Below are positions 15,787 through 23,766 of a DNA stretch of 64,000 nt, in pieces (the stretch's first letter is position 1; every line of letters starts with the position of its first letter). A program made the position numbers and the translations under genes. The notes below the pieces were generated by a model, which had not been told where the DNA came from, ran no database searches, and saw only the letters and a program-made list of their open reading frames with translations. This stretch comes from an uncultured Clostridia bacterium (GTDB lineage: Bacteria > Bacillota > Clostridia > Christensenellales > Borkfalkiaceae). The stretch lies in NCBI GenBank assembly GCA_944368155.1, contig CALVWW010000001.1, positions 62,001 through 126,000 of the forward strand. The letters are read 5' to 3'.

Positions 15787-16953
15787 TCAAATAATGTGCA
15801 GAACATAAAATTTCAAATAGTGGGTTTCGTCGGCGCATAGAAGCGACGGGTGGTCGGGAGCCTGTGTTTTTATTTCTACGCTGTGTACCGTTCTGCCGCT
15901 CTCTTTTGCGGCCTCCGTAAGCATACGCTCAAAAAGCACAGATGTCATATAATGCGAACACGAACATGTTATTAAAAAACCGCCGCTGTTCACAAGCTTC
16001 ATTCCCTGTATGTTTATATCTTTATATCCGCGGTAGGCATCCTTGACCTCGGCTGCGCTTTTGCAGAATGCCGGGGGGTCCAGAATTACCAGGTCAAACT
16101 TTTTGCCGCTTTTTTTTAAGTCACGCAAGACGGTGAATGCATCGCCGCAAACAGTGTAGATATTGGTAAGTCCGTTCAGATTGGCGTTCTGAACAACGCT
16201 GTTCAATGCCGACTGGGAAATATCGCACGCGGTGACCTTATTTGCGACTGTTGCACAGTTCAGCGAAAAACCGCCGCTGTTGCAAAAACAGTCCAATACG
16301 TCGCCGCCGGCGGCATACCGTCTTGCCGCGAATCTATTCTCCTTCTGGTCCAAAAAATAGCCTGTTTTTTGTCCGTTTTTTATATCGACGAGCAGTTTTA
16401 ACCCGTTTTCTTCAATTTCAACAAGGTCGGGCACATCGCCGTACAACACGCCTTTAACTTCAGCCAGCCCTTCTTTTTTGCGCAGAGTCACATCGCTGCG
16501 CTCAAATATGCCTTTGGGATTGAATACCTCTGCAAGGCATTCCGTTATCATATGCTTACGCTGGTCAATTCCGAGAGAGAGGCACTGCACGGATAGATAG
16601 TCGCCGTATTTATCTACAATAAGAGCGGGCAGGCCGTCGGCTTCTGCAAATACTGCTCGGCAACAGTTGCTGTAACCGAGTTTTTGTCTGTATTTCCATG
16701 CATCGTTTATTCTGCTGAGATAAAGTTGCCTTTCATCCGTTTCGTTGCCCCGAATAAAGATGCGTACAAGTATTTTTGACGCGTGGTTAATATAGCCCTT
16801 GCCGATAAACCTTCCGTCGGCGGCAAAGACTGACGCGAGAGAGCCGTTCTTGTCTTTACCTTCAATTTTTGCAACTTCGTTGGCATAAACCCAGCTGTGC
16901 CCTGCGAGTATGCGTTTCTCTTCATTCTTTTTTAAATAAACTTCGTATGACAT
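15787..16953 (-). CDS. Class I rRNA methyltransferase, RlmI family (PUA + Rossmann)
   Basis: 388 residues, the standard length of the RlmI/YwbD group that makes 5-methylcytosine in 23S rRNA. Residues 1-75 form a PUA-like RNA-binding domain (RILAGHSWVYANEV). The methyltransferase domain shows DYLSVQ, GQKTGYFLDQKENR, the SAM motif VLDCFCNSGGFSLN, and LDPPAFCKS; CSCSHYM carries the second conserved Cys. The start ATG is only 6 nt from its -10 element, so the mRNA is probably leaderless. It is transcribed divergently from the ABC exporter genes. Confidence 0.88.
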   Translation of the reverse strand: MSYEVYLKKNEEKRILAGHSWVYANEVAKIEGKDKNGSLASVFAADGRFIGKGYINHASKILVRIFIRGNETDERQLYLSRINDAWKYRQKLGYSNCCRAVFAEADGLPALIVDKYGDYLSVQCLSLGIDQRKHMITECLAEVFNPKGIFERSDVTLRKKEGLAEVKGVLYGDVPDLVEIEENGLKLLVDIKNGQKTGYFLDQKENRFAARRYAAGGDVLDCFCNSGGFSLNCATVANKVTACDISQSALNSVVQNANLNGLTNIYTVCGDAFTVLRDLKKSGKKFDLVILDPPAFCKSAAEVKDAYRGYKDINIQGMKLVNSGGFLITCSCSHYMTSVLFERMLTEAAKESGRTVHSVEIKTQAPDHPSLLCADETHYLKFYVLHII

Positions 16954-16959
16954 ACCTAA

Positions 16960-16988
16960 ATTTTAGCAAAATATGGCGTTAAATGCAA
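16960..16988 (-). promoter_or_regulatory. Promoter of the rlmI-like gene, leaderless architecture
   Basis: On the minus strand TTGCAT (16988-16983), 17 bp and TAAAAT (16965-16960), with only 6 bp (TTAGGT) to the ATG at 16953. Transcription would start at or next to the start codon. Confidence 0.7.
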
Positions 16989-17005
16989 ATATAAAACAAA
17001 TATAA

Positions 17006-17034
17006 TTGCTTTTTATTTGTTCAAATGTTATAAT
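17006..17034 (+). promoter_or_regulatory. Promoter of the ABC exporter operon, leaderless architecture
   Basis: TTGCTT (17006-17011), 17 bp and TATAAT (17029-17034), 8 bp before the ATG at 17043. No Shine-Dalgarno sequence fits in the remaining space. Confidence 0.75.
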
Positions 17035-17042
17035 CACTTCAC

Positions 17043-18764
17043 ATGAAAAAGTTACTGAAATACCTTTCGGGATATAAAATCGAGAGCGTGCTTGCGCCGC
17101 TCTTTAAATTTTTAGAGGCCTGTTTCGAGCTTATAGTTCCGTTCGTTGTCTCTGCGATAATAGATAACGGTGTACCTGACCGTGACCCCGGCTATGTCGG
17201 CTGGATGTGTGCTCTTCTTGTAGCTCTGGGTGCGGTTGGTCTGATTAGCGCTGTGTTTGCACAGTATTTTGCTGCAAAGGCCGCTGCGGGATTCGCCGAG
17301 CACCTCAGGCATGACCTTTTCAATAAACTTCAGTCGCTTTCTTACGCTGAAATCGACAGTTTAGGTACGTCGCGCATGATAACGCGTATGACGAGCGACG
17401 TAAATCAGGTGCAGAACGGTGTAAATATGGTTTTGCGCCTGTTTATGCGTTCGCCTGTGATAGTTTTTGGCGCTATGATTTGCGCCTTTCTTATTGACGC
17501 GCTGGCTGGCGGAATTTTTGCGGCGGCGATTGTGATTTTGTGTGTGATTATATTCGGGATATTGCTTGTCACGATTCCGCTCTACAGAAAAGTGCAGGGC
17601 AATCTTGACGGTATAACAACTTACACGCGCGAGGCGCTTACCGGCGCCAGGGTTATACGGGCGTTCTGTAACGAGGATAAGGAGATTGAGTCGTTTAATG
17701 CAAAAAATGCTGCGCTGAAACGTTCGCAGACGTTTGCCGGCAGGGTTTCGGCTCTTATGAACCCGCTTACGTATGCAGTGATTAATGTCGCAATAATTCT
17801 TCTTTTATATAGCGGAGCTATCGAGGTCAATGGCGGCAATCTCACCTCCGGTGAGGTAATCGCGCTGTATAACTATATGTCACAGATTCTTGTGGAACTG
17901 ATTAAGCTTGCAAATCTAATCATAACAGTTACCAAGTCATTTGCCTGCGCGGGCAGGCTCGGCGAAGTGCTGGCAATTGAACCGTCTCTTATCAGGGGAC
18001 CTTTTGTCCGCAACGAGGGTATGCCGTTCATTAAGTTTGATAATGTAAGTATGAAGTATTCCGCAGAGGCGGGGAAGGCGCTCTCTGATGTAAGCTTTAC
18101 CGCGGAACGCGGGGATACGATAGGGGTTATAGGCGGTACGGGTTCCGGTAAAACTACGCTTGTCAATCTCATTCCTCATTTTTATGATGCGAGTGAGGGC
18201 GCCGTATATATAGACGGCGTCAATGTCAACGGCTATCCCGACGAAGATATCCGCGGCAAGTGCGGCATAGTGCCCCAGCGTGCGGTTCTGTTTTCCGGAA
18301 CAATTGCTCAGAATTTGCGCTGGGGTAAGCCTGATGCAACCGAGGATGAACTTGCCGAGGCGTTAGAGGCTGCTCAGGCCTCCGACGTTATCAAATCAAA
18401 GCGGCGCGGGCTTGAAGAAAGAGTTGAGCAGGGCGGAGTAAATTTTTCAGGCGGTCAGCGCCAGAGGCTGACTATCGCCCGCGCTCTTGTGCGTAAGCCT
18501 CAGATACTTATTCTCGACGACAGTGCCTCCGCGCTCGACTATGCAACAGACGCAAAACTGAGGCAGTCGCTCAAAAATCTCGACTACAAGCCTACGGTTT
18601 TTATTGTGTCGCAGCGTACTTCGTCGATAAGACATGCAGACAAAATAATAGTGCTCGACCACGGAGCCGTTGCAGGAATCGGCACTCACGAGCAGCTCCT
18701 TGAAGAATGTCCTCTGTATCGTGAAATCCATTATTCTCAATACGAGAAGAAGGAGGCGAGATGA
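17043..18764 (+). CDS. ABC exporter half-transporter (degenerate-site subunit)
   Basis: 573 residues: six membrane helices (about 1-310) then an ATPase domain. Seen: Walker A GGTGSGKTTL, Q loop GIVPQRAVLFSG, signature FSGGQRQR and Walker B LILDDSASALD. The catalytic Glu after Walker B is Asp here and the switch His is Gln (IVSQRTSSI), so this subunit carries the non-catalytic site of a heterodimeric exporter like TM287/288 or BmrCD. Its partner follows with a 4-bp overlap. The substrate (drug, lipid or peptide) cannot be told. The start follows a promoter with leaderless spacing. Confidence 0.92.
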   Translation: MKKLLKYLSGYKIESVLAPLFKFLEACFELIVPFVVSAIIDNGVPDRDPGYVGWMCALLVALGAVGLISAVFAQYFAAKAAAGFAEHLRHDLFNKLQSLSYAEIDSLGTSRMITRMTSDVNQVQNGVNMVLRLFMRSPVIVFGAMICAFLIDALAGGIFAAAIVILCVIIFGILLVTIPLYRKVQGNLDGITTYTREALTGARVIRAFCNEDKEIESFNAKNAALKRSQTFAGRVSALMNPLTYAVINVAIILLLYSGAIEVNGGNLTSGEVIALYNYMSQILVELIKLANLIITVTKSFACAGRLGEVLAIEPSLIRGPFVRNEGMPFIKFDNVSMKYSAEAGKALSDVSFTAERGDTIGVIGGTGSGKTTLVNLIPHFYDASEGAVYIDGVNVNGYPDEDIRGKCGIVPQRAVLFSGTIAQNLRWGKPDATEDELAEALEAAQASDVIKSKRRGLEERVEQGGVNFSGGQRQRLTIARALVRKPQILILDDSASALDYATDAKLRQSLKNLDYKPTVFIVSQRTSSIRHADKIIVLDHGAVAGIGTHEQLLEECPLYREIHYSQYEKKEAR

Positions 18765-20521
18765 TGCGTTCTCCTAATCAGAAACAGACGGTAAAGAGGA
18801 TATTCAGGCAGCTTAAAAGTTATTGGTTTCTAATAGCGCTCTCAGTACTCATGGCCGTAATAACCGTGGCGGGAAACCTTATCGCCCCTATTTTGTTCGG
18901 CGATGCGATAAACTGCATGGTGCGGAATGATACAGACTTTGAAAAAATTTATTTCTATTTCGCTCTGATAGGAGCGTCAATCATTCTCACTTGCCTTGCT
19001 CAATGGCTGTTGAATATAATCAATAACAAAATTGCCTATTCGGTAACGGAGGATATAAGGCGGGAGATATTCGGGCATATTCAGCGCCTTACTCTTAAAT
19101 ATCTCGATGAGCATCCCTACGGCGATATAGTAAGCCGCAACATTGCCGATGTCGACCAGTTTGCCGACGGCTTGTTGATGGGTTTCACTCAATTTTTTAC
19201 GGGCATCCTTACAATCGTGGGAGCGCTTGTCATGATGTTTGTATACAATTGGATAATTGCCATAGCAGTGTTTGTGCTCACGCCTCTGTCGCTTTTCATT
19301 GCGCGGTTTATCTCAACAAAGACGTACAGACTCTTCCGCAAAAACTCGCAGATACGCGGGGAGCAGACGGCTTTCATTGATGAAATGGTGGGCAATTTAA
19401 AGGTTGTTAAGGCATTTTCGCACGAGGGTGAAAATATTGAAAAGTTTGACGAAATAAACGGACGGCTGGCTAAGTCATCTCTCGACGCAACATTCTATTC
19501 CTCTCTGCCCAATCCTACCACAAGGTTTGTTAATGCTCTCGTTTATGCGGCGGTTGCGCTTGCGGGTGCGCTTACTATAATATTTAATCTGCCTTTGCCG
19601 TTTGTGTTTGACGTTGGCCGGCTTTCAACGCTTTTAAGTTATGCAAACCAGTACACAAAGCCTTTCAATGAAATCACCGGCGTTATAACAGAGTTGCAGA
19701 ACGCTATTGCGTGTGCCGGCAGAATATACGAACTTCTCGACGAGCCCGAGCAGATTCCCGACAATGAAGGCGCAAAGGAGCTCGGGTGTGCAGAAGGAGA
19801 GGTTTTGTTCAAAAATGTAAGTTTTTCATATACAGAAGATAAGAAGCTTATTGAAAATCTCAACATATCCGCTCTGGCTGGGCAGAGAATTGCCATTGTC
19901 GGGCCTACGGGCTGTGGGAAGACTACGCTGATAAATCTGCTCATGCGTTTTTATGATGTCGATGACGGGGCCATTTTTGTCGACGGTAATGACATAAGGG
20001 AAGTTACGAGGCATTCGTTGCGCAAAAATTACGGTATGGTGTTGCAGGATACGTGGCTCAAGAGCGGGACGATAAGGCAGAATATTGCGATGGGCAAGCC
20101 CGATGCTACCGACGAAGAGATTATAGAGGCGGCCCAAAATGCTCATTCGCATAAATTTATTATGCAGCTTGAAAACGGTTATGATACGATGATTTCCGAG
20201 GACGGCGGCAATCTTTCTCAGGGGCAGAAACAGCTTTTGTGTATCACTCGTATAATGCTATCTTTGCCGCCCATGCTCATCCTTGATGAAGCTACATCCT
20301 CTATTGATACCCGAACGGAAATGCAGATTCAGAGCGCCTTTACCGAAATGATGAAGGGAAGAACATGTTTTATTGTTGCTCACAGGCTCTCTACGGTAAA
20401 AAATGCCGACCTGATTTTGGTTATGAAAGACGGAAAGATAATCGAACAGGGAAAACATGACGAGTTGATTGCGCTCGGAGGATTTTACAATAAACTTTAC
20501 AACAGCCAGTTTGCAATTTGA
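18761..20521 (+). CDS. ABC exporter half-transporter (catalytic-site subunit)
   Basis: 586 residues with six membrane helices (about 1-325) and an ATPase domain. Walker A is GPTGCGKTTL, signature LSQGQKQLL, Walker B MLILDEATSSID with the catalytic Glu, and the switch His is in IVAHRLSTVKNAD. It therefore provides the hydrolysing residues for the dimer. ATG overlaps the stop of the upstream subunit (ATGATG), giving translational coupling and equal amounts. Localised to the cytoplasmic membrane; exports an unknown compound. Confidence 0.92.
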   Translation: MMRSPNQKQTVKRIFRQLKSYWFLIALSVLMAVITVAGNLIAPILFGDAINCMVRNDTDFEKIYFYFALIGASIILTCLAQWLLNIINNKIAYSVTEDIRREIFGHIQRLTLKYLDEHPYGDIVSRNIADVDQFADGLLMGFTQFFTGILTIVGALVMMFVYNWIIAIAVFVLTPLSLFIARFISTKTYRLFRKNSQIRGEQTAFIDEMVGNLKVVKAFSHEGENIEKFDEINGRLAKSSLDATFYSSLPNPTTRFVNALVYAAVALAGALTIIFNLPLPFVFDVGRLSTLLSYANQYTKPFNEITGVITELQNAIACAGRIYELLDEPEQIPDNEGAKELGCAEGEVLFKNVSFSYTEDKKLIENLNISALAGQRIAIVGPTGCGKTTLINLLMRFYDVDDGAIFVDGNDIREVTRHSLRKNYGMVLQDTWLKSGTIRQNIAMGKPDATDEEIIEAAQNAHSHKFIMQLENGYDTMISEDGGNLSQGQKQLLCITRIMLSLPPMLILDEATSSIDTRTEMQIQSAFTEMMKGRTCFIVAHRLSTVKNADLILVMKDGKIIEQGKHDELIALGGFYNKLYNSQFAI

Positions 20522-20595
20522 CTGTTGTGCCTAAAATATGTATAATAAATTGAAAGGCGCGTACAGCGCCAGAGCATATTAAAGCGGAGAAATGA

Positions 20596-22173
20596 ATGCT
20601 TCAGGTAAATAATGTATCGCTGCAATACGGCAGCAAAAAACTTTTCGAAGATGTAAATTTAAAATTTACAAAAGGCAACTGTTATGGGATAATAGGAGCC
20701 AATGGTGCCGGTAAATCCACTTTTTTAAAGATTTTGAGCGGCGAAGTCGAACCCAATAAAGGAGAGGTTACTCTCGATAAAACGGAGCGTATGTCCGTTC
20801 TGCAGCAGAACCAGAACGCTTTCGATAACGTCACCGTACTTAGAGCGGTAATGCTCGGGCATCAGAAGCTTGTCCGCATTATGGATGAAAAAGAGGCGCT
20901 GTATGCCAAGAGTGACTTTTCCGAGGAGGACGGCGTACGCGCAAGCGAACTTGAGGCTGAGTTTGCGGAGCTGGGAGGCTGGGAAGCCGAATACGAAGCG
21001 CAGACGCTTTTAAACGAGCTTGACATACCTGACGAATTTCACCAGGTTCTCATGGCCGACCTTGACGCCAAGAGGAAGGTGAAAGTGCTGCTCGCACAGG
21101 CGCTTTTCGGCAATCCTGATGTTTTGCTTTTGGACGAGCCCACAAATAACCTCGATATTAAAACGGTGCGCTGGCTGGAAAATTATCTCCTTGATTTTGA
21201 GAATACTATAATAATAGTATCGCATAACAGGCACTTTTTGAATAAGGTTTGTACCCACATCTGCGACGTGGATTACGGTAAGATAAATATGATGCTCGGC
21301 AACTATGACTTCTGGTATCAGACAAGTCAGTTGCTTGCCCGCCAGCAGCGTGACCAGAACAAGAAGAACGAGCAGAGAGCCAAGGAGTTGCAGGAGTTTA
21401 TAGCGCGCTTTGCGGCCAATGCTTCAAAGTCTAGGCAGGCAACTTCCAGAAAGAAAGAGTTGGAAAAGTTAACTATTTCCGACTTCAAGCCCTCTTTAAG
21501 AAAATATCCCTATATCGATTTCAAGTATGAAAAGGAGCTGGGGAATGATATTCTAATGGTTGAGAATCTCACCAAAAAGGGATATTTCGAAAATGTTTCG
21601 TTTACGGTACAGCGAAGCGATAAGATAGGCATAGTATCTGACAAGAGCACGACTATATCGATGCTGTATGATATACTTATGGGTAAGGTTCAGCCGGACA
21701 GCGGCACAGTAAAGTGGGGAAAGACGGTAACGGCGTCATATTTTCCTGAAAACAACAATGAATACTTTCAGAATTGTGAACTTACCCTCGTTCAGTGGCT
21801 CAGCCAGTTTTCTAAAGACCACTACGAAGAATATCTGCGCGGCTGGCTCGGCCGAATGCTGTTCTCCGGTGAAGAGGCGTTAAAGCAGGCCAAAGTTCTC
21901 TCAGGCGGCGAGAAGGTAAGATGCATGCTTGCCAAGATGATGCTTGAGGGCGGTAATTTCCTGATATTCGACGAACCGACAAACCATCTTGACCTCGAGA
22001 GTATTACTGCGCTCAACAACGGAATGAGTAATTTTAAAGGATGTATGCTATTTACGTCTCACGACCAGGAACTTATGAACACTGTCGGCAACCGTATAAT
22101 AGAAATAAACGGGACGAAGACGTTTGATAAGAATATAACCTACGATGAATATATCGATTTGGTTACAGAGTAA
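20596..22173 (+). CDS. ABC-F family ATPase (YbiT/YkpA-like) with one degenerate ATP site
   Basis: 525 residues, two ATPase domains joined by a charged linker (about 235-300, rich in QRDQNKKNEQRAKEL), no membrane part. ABC-F proteins act on the ribosome. Domain 1: Walker A GANGAGKST, but the signature is LDAKRKVKV instead of LSGGQ-like; Walker B LLLDEPTNNLD. Domain 2: Walker A is lost (IVSDKSTTIS), while the signature LSGGEKVR and FDEPTNHLD are intact. Because each composite site joins Walker A of one half with the signature of the other, site I is intact and site II is degenerate on both sides. Start follows GCGGAGA. Confidence 0.9.
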   Translation: MLQVNNVSLQYGSKKLFEDVNLKFTKGNCYGIIGANGAGKSTFLKILSGEVEPNKGEVTLDKTERMSVLQQNQNAFDNVTVLRAVMLGHQKLVRIMDEKEALYAKSDFSEEDGVRASELEAEFAELGGWEAEYEAQTLLNELDIPDEFHQVLMADLDAKRKVKVLLAQALFGNPDVLLLDEPTNNLDIKTVRWLENYLLDFENTIIIVSHNRHFLNKVCTHICDVDYGKINMMLGNYDFWYQTSQLLARQQRDQNKKNEQRAKELQEFIARFAANASKSRQATSRKKELEKLTISDFKPSLRKYPYIDFKYEKELGNDILMVENLTKKGYFENVSFTVQRSDKIGIVSDKSTTISMLYDILMGKVQPDSGTVKWGKTVTASYFPENNNEYFQNCELTLVQWLSQFSKDHYEEYLRGWLGRMLFSGEEALKQAKVLSGGEKVRCMLAKMMLEGGNFLIFDEPTNHLDLESITALNNGMSNFKGCMLFTSHDQELMNTVGNRIIEINGTKTFDKNITYDEYIDLVTE

Positions 22174-22209
22174 TAAGGTGTATTGAAGAATATTGTACAA
22201 AAATATTTA

Positions 22210-22241
22210 TGGCGACGGCGTAGCAGGCTGTCGCCATTTTT
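22210..22241 (+). terminator. Terminator after the ABC-F gene
   Basis: TGGCGACGGC, loop GTAGCAG and GCTGTCGCCA form a 10-bp stem with one G-U pair, followed by TTTTTAG. Confidence 0.85.
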
Positions 22242-22346
22242 AGTCGCAAAATGTCGTGGAAACAGAGGCTTTATGCGGCGCAAATTGCCGATTTTCAGCT
22301 AAAACTTTGTGTTCCTGAGGTTTAAGATTTTGCATATATAACATAT

Positions 22347-22353
22347 TTCGACA
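22347..22353 (-). promoter_or_regulatory. 0A-box-like site upstream of spo0A
   Basis: TTCGACA here is the complement of the consensus Spo0A binding site TGTCGAA. It lies 61 bp before the -35 element of spo0A, so autoregulation is possible. A 7-mer is expected several times by chance in a window of this size, so the site alone is weak evidence. Confidence 0.35.
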
Positions 22354-22413
22354 TATTAATTTAAAATAATATAAAATTTGTAAATTAAAATAATGAATAT
22401 TTTACAAAAATAC

Positions 22414-22442
22414 TTTACAAACAGCAAGCGCCGTAGTATAAT
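22414..22442 (+). promoter_or_regulatory. Promoter of spo0A
   Basis: TTTACA (22414-22419), 17 bp and TATAAT (22437-22442): near-consensus sigma-A promoter. Transcription should begin near 22449, inside the 5' arm of the hairpin listed next. Confidence 0.75.
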
Positions 22443-22446
22443 CGTT

Positions 22447-22474
22447 ACTGTCAAACAAATTATGACAGTTTTTT
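22447..22474 (+). promoter_or_regulatory. 5' leader hairpin with T-run before the spo0A ribosome site
   Basis: ACTGTCA and TGACAGT (7 bp, 9-nt loop) followed by TTTTT, ending immediately before CGGAGG (22475-22480). It looks like a small intrinsic terminator or an operator palindrome at the transcription start, and could regulate spo0A expression. Confidence 0.5.
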
Positions 22475-22486
22475 CGGAGGGTTATC

Positions 22487-23257
22487 ATGAATACGGCAAA
22501 TATTGTTATACTTGAAAGCAGCAAAGAGTTCTTGGAAGAACTCAAAGACTACTTCGACGGTAAGGAGCAGTTCAATGTATGCGCGGTAACAGGCAGCGGG
22601 ACTAAGGGGATTGAGTACATAAATCATTATAAACCTAACATAGTTATTCTCAATCTTGTTTTGTCGGGGTGCGACGGAGTGAGCGTTCTTGACCATATTA
22701 AAAACAATTGTCCCGATTGCAAGGCTATTGTTGTGTCGAATTTCTCTGACGAGAGCGTTATTAACTCTGCGATAGAGCACGGAGCAAAGTATTATTTTGT
22801 GAAGCCGGTGGAACCTCACAGCGTTGCCGACAGGATTTCAGATATTCTTAATGACCATGCGGTTGAATACAGGGTATCTGATGTCGAACGCACAAGGCGA
22901 AGAGCGGCCTCGCTTGACGAAAAGATAAGCAAAATCTTTATTTCTATAGGCATACCTCCGCATATAAAGGGCTATGCATACCTGCGTGAGGGCGTAAAAA
23001 TGACTGTTGAAAACAACAGTGTCATAAACGAAGTGACTAAAGAACTTTACCCCAGCATAGGCAAAAAGTTCAATACGACGGCAAGCAAGGTGGAGCGCGC
23101 CATTCGTCATGCAATAGAAGTGGCTTGGAACAGGGGCAGAATAGAGGCTATAAACTCAATTTTTGGTGCAAGGGTTTATATAGGTAGTGAGCGTCCCACA
23201 AACAGTGAATTCATCGCTCTTGTAGCTGACAAACTGATACTTGAGGAGTTATTGTAG
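22487..23257 (+). CDS. spo0A: Spo0A-like sporulation master regulator with a degenerate receiver
   Basis: 256 residues. The DNA-binding half (about 140-256) is very close to Spo0A: IGIPPHIKGYAYLREGV, YPSIGKKFNTTASKVERAIR and GRIEAINSIFG. In the receiver (1-125) the residues aligning with the B. subtilis acid pair Asp10/Asp11 are Glu10 and Ser11, and the phosphoryl-accepting Asp56 is Asn (codon AAT, 22652-22654). The switch Ser (SNFS) and Lys (FVKPVEP) remain. So it is unlikely to be activated by the usual phosphorelay. It has its own promoter and leader hairpin and stands alone, not beside spoIVB as usual. Start follows CGGAGG at a normal distance. Confidence 0.93.
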   Translation: MNTANIVILESSKEFLEELKDYFDGKEQFNVCAVTGSGTKGIEYINHYKPNIVILNLVLSGCDGVSVLDHIKNNCPDCKAIVVSNFSDESVINSAIEHGAKYYFVKPVEPHSVADRISDILNDHAVEYRVSDVERTRRRAASLDEKISKIFISIGIPPHIKGYAYLREGVKMTVENNSVINEVTKELYPSIGKKFNTTASKVERAIRHAIEVAWNRGRIEAINSIFGARVYIGSERPTNSEFIALVADKLILEELL

Positions 23258-23273
23258 CCTTTTGCGTAGTACT

Positions 23274-23297
23274 ATGTGTGAAATGGTAATGTTATGA
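23274..23297 (+). repeat. 24-bp interspersed palindromic element, copy C
   Basis: GCGTAGTACTATGT, GTG, then AAATGGT (degenerate form of ACATAAT). It begins 17 bases after the spo0A stop codon. Confidence 0.6.
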
Positions 23298-23424
23298 AGG
23301 TGCGATTATCGGCGGCGGCAGATGTGAATTTGCCGCCGCCGTAATCGGCTTGCGAAATAAAAGGCAGTGTATACAAATAAATCACTTGATTTTTTTTAAA
23401 AGGTATTATATAATTTAAAAGCTC

Positions 23425-23511
23425 GCCGCTGTGGTGGAATTGGCAGACGCGATGGACTCAAAATCCATTGGTAGCGATACCGTATCGGTTCGACCCCGAT
23501 CAGCGGCACCA
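23425..23511 (+). tRNA. tRNA-Leu (anticodon CAA)
   Basis: An 87-nt class II tRNA. The acceptor GCCGCTG pairs with CAGCGGC, with discriminator A and encoded CCA. The D arm GTGGAATTGGCAGAC has the leucine-type pattern. The anticodon stem ATGGA/TCCAT holds the loop CTCAAAA (anticodon CAA). It has a long variable arm (GGTAGCGATACC) and T arm CGGTTCGACCCCG. Confidence 0.97.
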
Positions 23512-23516
23512 TAGTT

Positions 23517-23541
23517 AGCGCCCTTTTAGGGCGCTTTTTTT
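23517..23541 (+). terminator. Terminator of tRNA-Leu(CAA)
   Basis: AGCGCCC, a TTTTA loop, GGGCGCT and a T7 run, 6 bases after CCA. The following stretch to the polA promoter (23542-23731) shows no gene. Confidence 0.9.
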
Positions 23542-23731
23542 ATGCGTCGAAGAAGAGGTTGAAGTCCTCGTGCAAAGCGGCAGTAGCAGTCGAAACTTCG
23601 CAGAGAATTAACTTTTTGAAAAACTGCGGATGAGTAGCACCATGAATTCTGTATTTTAAATAGTTTCAGGCTATTGACTTTTAAGCGCGCACGGGCGTCC
23701 TTTCTCTTTTTAATCATGCTGTAAAATTTAT

Positions 23732-23760
23732 TTGCTTTTAGTTGACTTAAATGTTAAAAT
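23732..23760 (+). promoter_or_regulatory. Promoter of polA, leaderless architecture
   Basis: TTGCTT (23732-23737), 17 bp and TAAAAT (23755-23760), six bases before the polA ATG (23767). There is no ribosome site between them, so the mRNA should start at or beside the ATG. Confidence 0.7.
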
Positions 23761-23766
23761 CTTCGT

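Noticed and set aside
22736-22742. TGTCGAA (0A box) inside spo0A
   Set aside because: It lies in the coding region; a 7-mer is expected several times by chance in this window.
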